Below the pieces are notes generated by a model. The model made no database searches. It was given only the letters and a program-made list of their open reading frames with translations, and was not told the DNA's origin. Made by a program: the position numbers and the translations under genes. From Stichopus chloronotus (lineage: Eukaryota > Echinodermata > Holothuroidea > Aspidochirotida > Stichopodidae), in NCBI GenBank assembly GCA_021234535.1, contig CM037843.1:41231200-41295199 (forward strand): 64,000 nt of DNA, in the 5' to 3' direction. This document shows, piece after piece, positions 50,301-60,448 of the stretch (position 1 is the first letter of the stretch; each line of letters starts with the position of its first letter).

Positions 50301-51651
50301 CCTCTCTTGCAGCTCTTTGTGAGTGCTGGAGCTGAAGAGCCCATTGCAGTGAAGCTGTTTGAAACCAAAAGTGAGTTTTTTTTTTTTTTTATTTATTTAT
50401 AGAACTTATATGAAAATGTGTCCATATTTATTGACTATTACATTGTTCATATCAGAGTAAGTGGTAAACTGTACAGTGTCACATTGTCATATATGTCGTC
50501 ATATTAATGTTAAAATTGTAAATCACCTGGTAACTTTAACTGGCCCATGATGTTGCAATGAATTCACTTCAGAAGTGTCTGACTATGTTCAAGTAGTTAA
50601 TGGCAGGAATGGAATGCAAGATGATGTCAATATAGTGGTTAGATCAGTGGCATGTGGCCTGTACATAATTAACAACAACCTTACAATGTGTTGCCTATCG
50701 TCATTTGGGTGTCGGTATTCTCTACGTAGCTTTGAGGACTTTTTGACCTAAAATGATCGCCACTGGAGGTACTTTAGGCGACCCGTTACCTCTGAAATGA
50801 AAAAAAAAGATTAGGTGTAGAACTGGGATATGCCTGTCAGATATTTCAAATTTTCATTGGACATGAATTATTGTTTCAAAACTGCTACCTTTGATTGAAA
50901 CTGCACCTTTCAATCCATCGCAGCGGAGGGCCAGAGCCTGACTGGACTGGTGGAATGGTCTGAACGGTCTAAAGCCATTGAGGGACTGATCCTTGCCAAC
51001 CACATCACCATGGAGAACCCAAGTAAGTTAAAATCAACCACAGATTTGAGCATGATTGCTTGCGCAATGTTACTTTATTTTACGCTCTCTCAGACAATGC
51101 TCCGAAGATTGTTAGTTTCATTTTCAGTCTGCAGCTGAGTAATCACCGTCTCTGTTTTCATCATTGTGGTAGAATTCCTGCTGACCAGAATGGCACTCTG
51201 AATGTCTGCCATAAAATGACCTCACAAAGTTACTCTTCAAGACTTACGATACTGTCATCAATGCCATTGTTTGCAGGTGTTGCTTGCATTTGGACTACAA
51301 AGTGTTTCACCAGCTGATTTCTTTATATACAATGTGTTTTTGGTTTCAAATGTTTTGCTCGATCAATCTTGGGACCATTTCAATGTGGAACTAGTGCCAG
51401 CTCGCTAGTGGGTTCATATGCTGCAGTCCTTTCAAAGTCAGTTGGTTTGGAAGGCTGAGTACAATCAATGACGTGTGGGGTAATTGAACATGAACAAATA
51501 TTGTCTTGCAAATGTTGTCTGTAAATGTTTGTGCAATCCATTCAACCGTCCTCTATTCCAATATTATTTCTTTTGTCTTTTATCTTATTCAGGTGGACGC
51601 TGGCCGTACATCTTTAAACTCTGCTTTTCAAACAGTCCGTCAGCATCTTAG
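29328..51651 (+). CDS. HNRNPL: Heterogeneous nuclear ribonucleoprotein L-like RNA-binding protein (complete, 16 exons)
   Basis: Exons: 29328-29405, 30063-30178, 30933-31020, 31786-31868, 32303-32387, 32902-32987, 34855-34951, 38005-38074, 44649-44747, 45026-45339, 46541-46662, 49228-49367, 49743-49816, 50313-50370, 50924-51022, 51593-51651 (TAG 51649-51651). Total 1668 nt, 555 aa, close to vertebrate hnRNP L/LL (about 540-590). In-frame TAG and TAA lie just upstream of the ATG, so this is the first possible start; the context catATGGCG is favourable. Four RRMs: about residues 38-112, 135-211, 343-414, 465-550, with the L-type RNP motifs VVLVGGL, KNGVQAMVEF, KPGCAMVEM and GLVEW. A Gly/Tyr/Pro-rich linker sits between RRM2 and RRM3, as in the family. 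The C-terminus WPYIFKLCFS matches the conserved hnRNP L end. Members are nuclear, bind CA-rich RNA and regulate splicing and RNA stability. Introns 6 and 12 are AT-AC and intron 10 is GC-AG. Whether it is the L or LL orthologue cannot be told; invertebrates often have a single gene. Confidence 0.95.
30063..31868 (+). other. hnRNP L-like RRM1 exons (2-4)
   Basis: Exons 2-4 encode RRM1. The RNP2-like strand is RVVLVGGL, followed by the helix ENDLVEAMQHFGPI. The split serine codon ag|t joins exon 2 to exon 3, giving SYIKMLPRKGEALVEFEDLE (RNP1 region). Exon 4 gives the final strand VINVGGNPAYFDYY. Aromatic positions of canonical RNP1/RNP2 are replaced by aliphatic ones, as is typical of the PTB/hnRNP L class. 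Confidence 0.9.
31378..31728. mobile_element. MITE family 1, copy 1 (TIR TAAAGGGAAATAGGGC), in hnRNP L-like intron 3
   Basis: 351 bp. The left end TAAAGGGAAATAGGGCATTT and the right end ...AACACTCTGTTTCCCTTTA form imperfect TIRs, with TA at both borders. The full length is similar to 55917-56270, which proves a mobile family. The right end is 57 bp before exon 4, close to or overlapping the branch/polypyrimidine region of that acceptor. Confidence 0.8.
32988..34854 (+). other. U12-type AT-AC intron (intron 6 of hnRNP L-like gene)
   Basis: The 5' splice site is ga|ATATCCTTTT, an exact U12-type AT-AC donor. The 3' end is ...TTCCTTAAC at 34834-34842, an exact U12 branch-site consensus. The likely branch A (34841) is 13 nt before the terminal ...TCAC (34854). 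No AG acceptor exists that could give the RRM2 frame: an in-frame TGA lies just upstream of FDSIES and there is no AG between it and the exon. AT-AC splicing yields MVEFDS, the family sequence. Length 1867 nt. Retention would add about 26 codons and then a TAG at 33067-33069. Confidence 0.9.
34419..34463 (+). repeat. Perfect 19-bp inverted repeat, 7-nt loop, inside the AT-AC intron
   Basis: Arm accagttgtatttaggagg (34419-34437) is exactly complementary to 34445-34463, with loop aaatatc. It lies in intron 6, about 370 nt before the U12 branch site. It could be a foldback transposon remnant or an RNA hairpin in the transcript; no family was recognised. Confidence 0.8.
38281..38350 (+). repeat. 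Dispersed GTCATGGAAA-type repeat, fragment
   Basis: A short stretch rich in aaagtcatg / caagtcatggaaatg motifs, matching the style of the longer copies at 46805-47165 and 49845-50115. Lies in hnRNP L-like intron 8, which runs from 38075 to 44648. Confidence 0.45.
43937..43962 (+). other. G-quadruplex-prone tract in hnRNP L-like intron 8
   Basis: Runs of GGG, GGGG, GGGG, GGGG and GGGGG separated by one to three bases on the transcribed sense strand, so the pre-mRNA could form a G-quadruplex. It lies about 690 nt before exon 9 (44649). Confidence 0.6.
45026..46662 (+). other. hnRNP L-like glycine-rich linker and RRM3 exons (10-11)
   Basis: Exon 10 (314 nt, the longest) encodes a low-complexity segment rich in Gly, Tyr, Gln and Arg (GFRGGPGGRGRGRGGPGG, then YDEYDQYGAGGHDQYG). 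RRM3 follows, beginning HVVMVYGMDPNKMNCDRLFN. Exon 11 continues IKFMKSKPGCAMVEMGD, the RNP1 region, to the last strand IQFFDKTIQLA. The RGG/Tyr-rich linker is a plausible condensation or methylation region by analogy with other hnRNPs (inference). Confidence 0.92.
45340..46540 (+). other. GC-AG intron (intron 10 of hnRNP L-like gene)
   Basis: Exon 10 ends tgg aag and the intron begins GCAAGT, i.e. AAG|GCAAGT, a strong donor apart from the GC. The acceptor is tttccacag|atcaag at 46541. Joining gives GNVWKIKFMKSKPG, matching the RRM3 of the family (NVEKVKFMKSKPG in vertebrates). No GT donor in the right phase lies nearby. Confidence 0.88.
46805..47165 (+). repeat. Dispersed GTCATGGAAA-type repeat, long copy in intron 11
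   Basis: It starts with catggaaaagtcacgaaaag, continues through a segment (ttttcacaaagtggcattg) that parallels 49935-49950, and ends near ggaaagtctcagaaaagtca. Similarity with the copy at 49845-50115 extends for roughly 200 bp. Confidence 0.55.
47655..47781. repeat. (AGTC)n tetranucleotide microsatellite, about 32 units
   Basis: Uninterrupted AGTC repeat of about 127 bp in hnRNP L-like intron 11. It creates an open frame encoding Ser/Gln/Val repeats on the + strand that is an artefact of the repeat. Confidence 0.97.
49368..49742 (+). other. U12-type AT-AC intron (intron 12 of hnRNP L-like gene)
   Basis: Donor aatc|ATATCCTTG is an exact AT-AC U12 donor. The 3' end is CTTCTTAAC (49725-49733), a near-consensus U12 branch site with candidate A at 49732, 10 nt before the terminal ...CATAC (49742). 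The split codon c|ga makes arginine and gives AAKNRIQRPGTVLHFYN, collinear with the hnRNP L segment leading into RRM4. Length 375 nt. Retention would reach a TGA after about eight intronic codons. A run of 24 C lies inside (49460-49483). Confidence 0.88.
49743..51651 (+). other. hnRNP L-like RRM4 exons (13-16)
   Basis: Exon 13 gives GTVLHFYNCHPQSTEETIKQ, exon 14 LFVSAGAEEPIAVKLFETK, exon 15 SLTGLVEWSERSKAIEGLIL, and exon 16 GRWPYIFKLCFSNSPSAS then stop. This matches the fourth RRM and the conserved C-terminal (Y)PY-LKLCFS end of hnRNP L. The loop after FETK is shorter than in vertebrate hnRNP L. Confidence 0.93.
49845..50115 (+). repeat. Dispersed GTCATGGAAA-type repeat, long copy in intron 13
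   Basis: It begins ggtcatggaaatcttgggaa and continues with gtcctggaaaagtcagggaa and an AT-rich portion, ending around 50115. Related to 46805-47165. Lies between exons 49743-49816 and 50313-50370. Confidence 0.55.
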
Positions 51652-53150
51652 AGGTTTTCCAACCCCCCCCCCATGTGACAGAAACCAGACCTGATGGTAT
51701 CAACCTTCCAACACTGTCATCGGTGGCGTGCTCGTCATCGTTTGACTGACGTCACGTTTTTAGGAGTCGTTTTGTGTTTGTCAGTGTAGTACTTCCAGTT
51801 TTAACATAAGTTTTGAAAATGTTTCATTGATGACCAGCATGAGACAACAATATCTGCTGTTGAAGCAGTCGACCATGTGCTCTCAATCTTTTTGTACATA
51901 GGCAGCAGCAGCAGCTAGACCAGATTTAATTTTTTTATGCACAGTTGTTTTAATTTTGTCAGGTCTTCTCCTCTTGTACATATATCATATACTACACAAT
52001 CAGTGTTAGTCTTCTTTGGGTAATCCCCCCTTCCGTCAGGTATTTTTGTACAAATAACACCAATCAATATCTCTTAAACCGTGCCAAGGAAGAAGCAGAT
52101 GTACCAGTGAAAATGTCCGAACATAACACAAGCAGTGTATGATAGATTGCTACATAACCTAAGGCCATAGTCAAGCAGTTTGCATTTACGTACTGGGTAG
52201 TCTTGTTTTCTCTAAAAGTTGGCAAGAAAATTAGGTCCATTCTTTTAATATGCTTTGCATTCTTACATTTGCTGCATGCCCTCTTTTAATTTTCAGCCAG
52301 GTGTATTTATTTTTCACCACGTATGCTATTTATTTGGTGATTTGCTCTGCAAAGTTTTTCTTGTTCATTACATGTCTGTTGAATCTTTAACACTGTATTG
52401 TAAATACCAGTCACGCTGCAAAGTTGTTGTTCAAATAATCCCTTACCAGATTGCTTGGTCACACAATTAGCGTAAAACAAGCAAAACAGCAGTTTTGGAA
52501 TTTTTCCCCCATAATGAGATTGTGTGCTCCATATAGATCAATGCATCGAAACCTGTGTAAGATGGCCCTGTTATTTACTTTGAATGTTCATAAGCTGTTG
52601 TTTTAATCACAGTTCCTAAGCAACTTCATTTGTACCAGCAGTGTGTTATAGTTTTAGTGTCATATTAACCTGATGCTTTGAAACACCCAACTTATCAAAC
52701 TAAGACGCAATGAAAAGTGCGGACGTGTGATATTCCACACCTGAAATTGGTACCAATCTCAACCCAAACATCTTTTAGAATTTCAGTATAATTCAGATCT
52801 TTGTGAGTTATTGTGTGAAAAAAAAGAAAAGGAAAACTTGTGATGATATCTTGTGAAACCGTGATTCTCTTTCACCGATGTGAGTTAGTATGCATCACTC
52901 AGTGATGTAGAAATGCATACATTTGAAACAGAAGATAACAACTCTTGATGACAAGCAAGCAAGTCTACAGATATGGCAAATAGTATGTTAAAGGAATGAA
53001 CAAGGCCTGTCATTAAGCAAAAGAAAGAGATTTTTGTACGAGATATTTTTTAAGGAGAATCGATCGAAACTTTTGTGGTTCTGTCTCCACCCAAGGTGAC
53101 TCTGTTCATGATCTTGTGTTTTAGTCAAATAAATGTTGTGTAACCTAAGA
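51652..53150 (+). other. Probable 3' UTR of the hnRNP L-like gene
   Basis: There is no further coding frame after the TAG. The region is U-rich in the transcript and contains no splice-flanked homology. It ends shortly after a clear AATAAA at 53128-53133 with a T-rich stretch following. The exact cleavage site is not visible; length about 1.5 kb. Confidence 0.65.
53128..53133 (+). promoter_or_regulatory. Poly(A) signal AATAAA, hnRNP L-like gene
   Basis: Canonical AATAAA in gtcAATAAAtgttgtg, followed within about 25 nt by a U-rich tract, about 1.48 kb after the stop codon. It is a convincing candidate, though I did not score every alternative signal in the 3' UTR. Confidence 0.6.
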
Positions 53151-54731
53151 TTGCTCGAGTTTTATCTTCATTTGTAATTTGGTTGACTCTATTTCTCTCT
53201 TTGCCTTAATAATGGGGATAACAGAATTCCCGGTCACTGTTTTGCCCCCTTTTCTACACTTCTGTAAGGTACTGAGTATACTATGTGTGGCTTTGTGTGT
53301 TTGTTTTTATGGGTACATAATGCTCCATCCTGTGTTAATGCCAACCGTGCGTGTGTTGCACAGAGAGTTTGCACTGCCTCTGTTCGATGGGTGGATAATT
53401 GGAAGTGGCTGATTTGAACTTTGAAGGACACTGTTACACAGGAGATGAGGAAACACAGAGCCACATGTATGATTCAAGTAAGTATCATTTCAGATTTGCA
53501 CATGTGCTAGTACAAACACAGGTAGCTCTGTGAGAATAGAACTTCACTAGAACCGTAAACCATTTGACGCTCACCGCAATGATACCACACAGGCCGAACG
53601 TGGGCCCCATCTGTCCTGTCTGTAACAGGTGTCTATAAAAGAGGGGCGCTGTTCGACAACAAATGGAATTAAACTATGTTCGAGCAAGCGGTCAAGTAGT
53701 TGGTAAATTGTATGGAACGACGTTTGACGTTCCATGAATATGCTATCGAATTAGCAACGATGAATGAGTTTCGCGAGTATTCGGCAGACATTTGCCATTC
53801 GTAAATGACATCCATACATATTTGAAGTTCTTTATGTATTGGCTTATAGTACATAATAGACTGAACCTCAGCAAGGCATTAGTTTCTTGTTTAAAAAATA
53901 GTCAAAAGAAGTCTTCATGTCTGTGAAGTCAATTGACAAGCTTTAGCTTGTTTGGAGATTTTAAACTGAAATGTGAGAAAATTGTGTAGAGTGTGTGCGT
54001 GTATACGTTTTTCTGCTGATGAGACCAGGTGGCGGAAAAGGAAAGTGGTCAGGATAATTGACGTGTTTGCTTGGAACTTAACCCCCCCCCCCTTTTTTTT
54101 TCACAAGCAGTAGGCCACAATGGAGAAACGTTTAGTCGCAGTGGGAAAATGGTAAATCCTGCATAATTATTAGGCCTAGTTGCATTACTGCATCTACCAA
54201 AGTACTTATTGAACAACAGATACTCAATCCAGAAACGTGCACCTCAGTTTAATTTGCAGAACGACGTCAGTTTCTGTGGTCAGCTGTGGGGTAACCAGAC
54301 TTTTTCACTGGGGTTGGGGAGCAAAAAGTTGAAATGGGATGTTAGTAGTTATGGCACTATCAGAGCGGTGCACCACCATCGGTTGGCAAGCAGCGTACAG
54401 AGAAAAAAGCCTGGTTAAATAAAAATCCTCAGTATGTACACTTTCCAGTCTCTCTGATCTTGTGAGTTCAGCAAATATTTTCTCTTTTTTTTTCATTTTT
54501 TTTTTTCAGCTTTTTCCTTTTCTTTTTATTTGGCGATGTATCTCTTCATGTTAAACAACGTAGAATGTTCGCACAATCTAAAGTTACTTTTGTGATTTTA
54601 TTTCAGGTGTTCTTAACGCTAATATATAATACAGCACTCGAGATGAAAAATAACTGTCCTAAACTTATTACGAATGTCACCTTGATTCAAAATCGCTAGA
54701 AATATGTATCATATTTAGGTTAACCCCAATG

Positions 54732-54794
54732 TCCCACCCCTTTTCTTTCGCCTTCTTTCTTTGTTTTCCCCTTCTTTCCCTTTCCCCTTTTTTT
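54732..54794. repeat. Polypyrimidine tract
   Basis: About 63 bases are almost pure C/T (ccccttttctttcgccttct and onward). A second C/T-rich stretch lies at 54847-54870. It could adopt triplex (H-DNA) structure if mirror symmetric; I see only partial mirror symmetry. Confidence 0.6.
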
Positions 54795-55688
54795 AGCAAA
54801 TTGTAGGGGGTTCTCCTTGCCACCCCTGACACTGCCCTTGCAAAGCCTTCTCCTTTTCCCTCCCTTTTTATTATATATTTTCTCCAATTTTCATACTGGT
54901 CTACTTTTCCCTCCAGGCTGCCTGTACCGTCCGTTTACCCATAATTTATGTCACACCCGTCACACGTCCAAGGGTGACTGCCATTAAAAGTGATGAAGAT
55001 TTGTGGGGTTGTCAGTAACGTTGGTATTCCTTCTGTTTTTCTTTAAAATACTCGCCAGGAATGAGACGCAATGAATCACTCACGCGTTAGCGTTCGTTTG
55101 TTTTCTTATTGGAAACATTTCGCTATTTACAATCATGTGACCTAGGTATGTTTCTCTTGACCCATGGTATTTGTAAAATAAATGCGACATTATTTTGAAA
55201 CCGAATATGACAAGACGACGACATATAAATGACGTCCCATACTACTTCATAATTTTCACAAGGAGGCGGGTTACCTGGTTAGGCTGTACTCACGAATCTT
55301 ATTTATTTTTATTTTCCACAAATCGATAATTTACGAGTTCTTGTGTTCTAGGGTCTCAAACTGTCAATACGACAATTTTTTAAAACATACGTGACGTCTG
55401 TCGGAGGCAGCTACGGTACCTTGAGATATGATTTGACAATTCCGCCCCATCTTGTGATGTAATTGAACAGTTAGTACCATATTTGTGTTTATGATTCATA
55501 GGTTTTTGTACCTGATAATGGTAAGCTAGACTATGGTTATGAATAGTGTGCACTATAAAGCAGGATGACCGCTACTTGTTTAAACCATTTGAACTGTCAT
55601 CTATGAGTATATTTATAATATGCTCCTCACAGCTGCAATTGTGGAAACGACCTTCAAACACCTCCCCCACGAACACCCCCCCCCCCCC

Positions 55689-55710
55689 ACACACACACAC
55701 ATACACACAC
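55689..55710. repeat. (CA)n microsatellite after a poly-C run
   Basis: An ACACAC tract with one interruption (atacac) follows a C-run on its left. Confidence 0.85.
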
Positions 55711-55916
55711 CTACAGTTTGAAAAATCCACCATTTTTCGTGCAAATTGTGAGTAGTTGGGGATAGCAGATCATCTGAATAAATAAAAATCACCAAACCCT
55801 TCAGAAAGATAAAAACTCAACCTAAAACTCACTCAAATGTGAGAGTACTCTTTCAAACCAGTGTGACATTTTATATACGTCTTCACTTCTTTTATCACGG
55901 TAGACGGTGTTAGAAC

Positions 55917-56270
55917 TAAAGGGAAATAAGGCGTTTGTTTCACCGTGCAGAAAACAACCATAATTTTATAACCAATGTTTGTGGACATGAAGGTTACTCA
56001 AAATAAGGACGGACTGCAGTAGCCCTCTTTTCAAGAAATAAGTTTTTCACAGACAGAAATTCAGTTATTTGTTGTGCATCAATAATTTATTCACCCAAAC
56101 TTTTCAAAATTCAAATGATGCATCTTCCGAGTTACGCATCACGTGCGTAATGTTTTGAGGAGATGAAGCTTTGCAGACGTTTATTGATGAGACTGAATGG
56201 TTTAACAACGTTTAAACCTATTTTATGTGTATGCCATGTTGGTATATTCTAAACGCCCTATTTCCCTTTA
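55917..56270. mobile_element. MITE family 1, copy 2
   Basis: 354 bp beginning TAAAGGGAAATAAGGCGTTT and ending ...AACGCCCTATTTCCCTTTA. TIRs of about 18-20 bp with TA at both borders. The length and internal sequence (caccca-aacttttcaaaatt; ggagatgaagctt; gagactgaatggtttaacaa) match 31378-31728 in the same orientation. Confidence 0.82.
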
Positions 56271-58546
56271 AGACTTCAAAATTTACTTTGCCCAAATCTA
56301 GAGTGTTCCCGTAAGATTAACATTGTGCTTTGTTTTTTCGTTCTTTTGTTGTCGCCATACCTCGCTATACCTTCCGCGACCCCCCCCCCCCTCTTCCCCA
56401 CACTCACCCTCTCATACAGGTAACCCTCGCCGCCAGATATGGGTCGCATAGCGATCAACCCAGAGGGACACATGCTTGCTTTATGCTGCATTAACGAATA
56501 ACGGAATTTTTAGTGCTGCTGGTGATTTTCATATAATTCCGTGGAAATCATGACACATGATCAGGCTTTTAAACGGAATAAGGCTCCAAAGCAAAAGGTT
56601 GTGATTGGCTCATTCTTCCCGGGGATGAAATCTTAAAGTGATTACGTGCGTAGGCAAAAAGTAAAAACATTGAAATTTCATCTCCAACTACCAGTGGCTC
56701 AAAGGGCACTGAGTGTTTACACCGCCTTGACTAGCGTCCTCTATTTTATCAAGTTTCAATCCGGATTCACCGAGCTACATTACGATTTCGCGATTAGACA
56801 TCAAACTGTTAACATCGTCATCAAATCGAAGGTGTCTTGTGAAAGTTATGCCTAACGGATCACCTTTTTTATATCGAAATACATTATAACGATGCAGTCT
56901 GATTAGAAGAAAATCACATTACAGCAAAAGAAGTAGGACAAAATAGTGACTTAAAAATGTTTTTCGTTTCAGATTTTTATTTAGCTTTCTTGAATAAAAA
57001 GTTGGTATCTATTTTATATTGTCATCTGAAACTCACGATACGACTAGTGAATGCATACATCACTGTGAATGCAACGATCCGCCCCGGTGTACGAGTCCAT
57101 AAATGAATAAAGGCTATATAGCAGAGATGTAAAGTTACACCACGAGCGACGGGGGGGGGGGGGGGGGGAATCGAAAGAAGAGCTGCAACAAAGAATCCGA
57201 GCCGATGAGAGGGCCCTTCCAAATTGATACAAAACCAGCTACGATGAGTCAAAAAAGAGAAAAGAATCAGGTAAACGCAGGTGTTGCGAAGAGAAGTTTG
57301 TTTTAGAGATGATCTCGTCATAAGACGCAGTTCCATCACCAGAGATTTTGAATAAAACCCTTGTAATTTATACTAACAACACTCCAGTTACTTACACACC
57401 TTATCTGTGTACGTTGAGCATTATCGGCCTTCTTTAGCCCGTATTACCAGCGGTGGAATGAATGGATACACCACTGAAGTGGTTTTCTATAGGGACAATA
57501 TGTCCTTTTCCAATTTGTCGTGTTGCAGTGTGATAAGTCGTTGAGTAAATTAAAGTAGGCTAACCATCGGACACCATCTCACGTTGAGTAAAGAAAGCTC
57601 ATCGCTGAAGTAGTCAGCTCTATATCGAATTGGTACCTTATGAGAGCTTTCCAAAAAAAAAAGGCCTGTCATACCTGCCGTCACCATAGGAACATCCTAA
57701 CCTTGTGACGTTTATCCATAGCTGTCCGGCAGAAGTACTAACTCTATAGAGCCGATAGATCAGGCTAGGCCAGGTGAAATAGTCTATCAAGTTGATGTTG
57801 CTATGGATGAACTTAGAATACCTGCTCTCTTAAAACGAAAGATTGAAATGAGTGACGAATCGAACATTTCGATTGAAATATCCAATCTAATATACTGATA
57901 ATAAATCTTATTGGATTCAACTGTTCAATCGACATTTGGATTGGTCCCTCATCCCAATCTATTACGTTGCAATATTTTAAGAGAGTACATGGGATTTGTA
58001 AACTAAACACAGTCAATTGCTACACTCCGTGAAAAAAAAAACCGCGTAACTTTTTTTTTTTCATGCCCAATATTATCTCAACTTCGCTAGCTGTTTTGTC
58101 ATTAAGCCCTGTTTTAAGTCAACTTCTACACTAATTGCAGAAGCGTTGCACTTTAAACCGTATCGTTGTGCTTGATGGGTGTATCCCCATTTTATCAAAG
58201 TAATACAAATAAAAGGTCACTTTATACGACTGTATATGTAAGAATTTTTATTCGAAGCTTATTTCTGTCGTCCTGGGCCTCCTTACGAGCTAGAATTACT
58301 CGCTAGAAACGCCAGTGATAGGAAATGTAATAACTTCAGCAGTGTACCAATATCGCAAATTCATTATTTATGCAAGTAAGTGAAGGATAAAAAAATTGAA
58401 TATAAAAGAGGCCCATGCGAAGAACAAAGGGAAGCACGGTAACGTGTGACCGACATTCTGTTCAAAGCGGTTTGGGGTCCGTGATTTGTCATTGCAGTTA
58501 CAGCGCCACAAACTTTACGTGATGGTTTTTTTTTTTTTTTACTATT

Positions 58547-58578
58547 GTTATTATTATTATTACTATTATTATTATTAT
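58547..58578. repeat. (ATT)n microsatellite
   Basis: An imperfect trinucleotide repeat following a run of T. Confidence 0.85.
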
Positions 58579-59390
58579 GTTCATTGCTTTTGCTGATGTC
58601 ACTTAACACTAATTTGAACCGGGTTCCCTTCGAAAAAATATAAACATAGTCCACACTAGGCCTATCATAAAAAGCAAGGACTTCTGCCCCAAAACTTCAC
58701 TTTTCCTCTACCCATGATGTTCGACATCGGTCTGAAACACTTTCCCTTCACTAAATCAACAGTTACTTTAACATGGCTTAGAAACGGTCCTTTCCCTTCT
58801 CTGGGAGGGGGAGGGGACAACTCTGTCTAGTTTCACAATAAGAGGGTGTCATTTACTTCTGCAGATTGCTATCCCACAATGAAACTTTTTCGCGTCACTA
58901 AGTCACGTTATCCATTTTTTGGACGGCATAAAGACGACTCTCATATCAAATGTAGAAATACAACACAACAAAGATGACGGGACGCTAAACTTTAATTCAG
59001 GGAAAATGTCTGTTGGCTCGAACTTGTTCGTGCCAATAGAGCGTATTTTTTTTGGCATGAACAAGACTAAAGTTAACTTCAGTGATTGTGATAATAGGGT
59101 TAGGTTTCGGGCTTAGGTTTACCTTAGTGAGACAAATACTAGAGTTTTTTCCTTCGGTTGTGGGTGCGACTACATATTCAACCTCATCTCAACACTACAT
59201 ATATTTTGGGAGCGATTTTGTTTAAGGATGAGAGAAGACATATTCGACATTTTGTTAATTTAGTCGTTCCATCATGAACGCCAATGACAGTGTATAAAAT
59301 GTACGTCAGTACGGGACTTCCGCGGTCCAATGATCCACAGGTAAGCGCGAGTCACGGCATTAGTATATGACTCCTATAGTTGCGACGAAA

Positions 59391-59608
59391 AAGGGCCTCG
59401 TAATCCTTCCTGGGTGTTCAGGATGTTCGGACGACCCCTCACAAGATCTGGAGTTCCTCTCACTGCCTATCATAGCAGGCCTACGTTATCAACATATGTA
59501 GTGAGTTTTAATTTTTTTTGGTCATAATTGCAGGGTGAAATGTTCCACTTGAGGTAAAATCGACCCCCCTCCCCGCCCTCCAGCACTGAAAAAGCTGCAT
59601 ACGGGCAT
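59391..59608. mobile_element. MITE family 2, copy 2 (inverted, degraded ends)
   Basis: The reverse complement of the 28656-28843 element aligns here through gggcctcgta, cctcacaagat-ctggagttc, cctacgttatcaacat, gagttttaatttttt, gtcataattg, ggtaaaatcgacc, and the end gcatacgggc. The TIRs have lost the terminal CAG/CTG bases. Confidence 0.65.
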
Positions 59609-60377
59609 TAATCATGAACTGATCCTGACTGTTGCGGATGATTTATTCGTGGATTCTGAAGTTGACAATTATAGTAAGTTGTGACTATTACAGTCAAGCC
59701 TCAACTATCGCACCCTATCACAGTACAAAGATTTAAATGCGATATTTTTTTTCACTACCGTATTACTCTGTTTTTCTTAAATATACGTGACGATTTAATT
59801 TTGTAACTGGGGGTATAGCTATGTAGCTATATAGGTCAAACAGACGTTCAGTTGTCGTTTTAACTGGGCCACGCCTAACCAGAGGCGATACCTGCGAATT
59901 GTCTCTATCGACCCTCCTTTCAAAAACTGAGTCCGAACTATTACAAAAAAAAAAAAAAAATTTTTGAAATAAAACCATGAACTTTGACAGGATAGACCCC
60001 CAAAACTAGAAGAAAACTAACTAGGAAGAAAAAAGTTCGAGATTTTTTTAATGATAAAGAGGACAAGAACGTGATGCCTAATAAGATATACGGATGAGTC
60101 TAAAACTAACTCTTCGGTGATAGCCCAAAGGTTTGCAAAGATGTGTTATGGTTAGCTGTTTCCATATGCATTAACTTTAACCCCCAAGCAGGTGACTGAC
60201 ATTTCAAAGTAGGCACATATAAACCCCGGGGTGAGTTTGAGACAACTGTACATCTGGATCGCACTTGCCGTAACTTTATAGCGTCATCTCTTTGTCAGTC
60301 ATAACACGTCCATAAATAATCCTCTCTGATCAAGTCGGTTACTTCTCGGAACCTATTCTTGCATTTCCTAAAAATTA

Positions 60378-60448
60378 CGATAATAATAATAAAAATAATA
60401 TTAATATAAGGAATAACAATAAAAATAATAATAATAATGGTAATAATG
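60378..60448. repeat. (AAT)n microsatellite, imperfect
   Basis: ataataataataaaaataat followed by similar units with interruptions over about 70 bp. Confidence 0.85.

Noticed and set aside
53179..53412. Hydrophobic 77-aa ORF downstream of the hnRNP L-like gene
   Set aside because: No recognisable family, no flanking exons and typical of chance ORFs in AT-rich DNA.
57022..57339. 105-aa minus-strand ORF
   Set aside because: It spans a poly-G/C tract and has no domain signature; considered chance.
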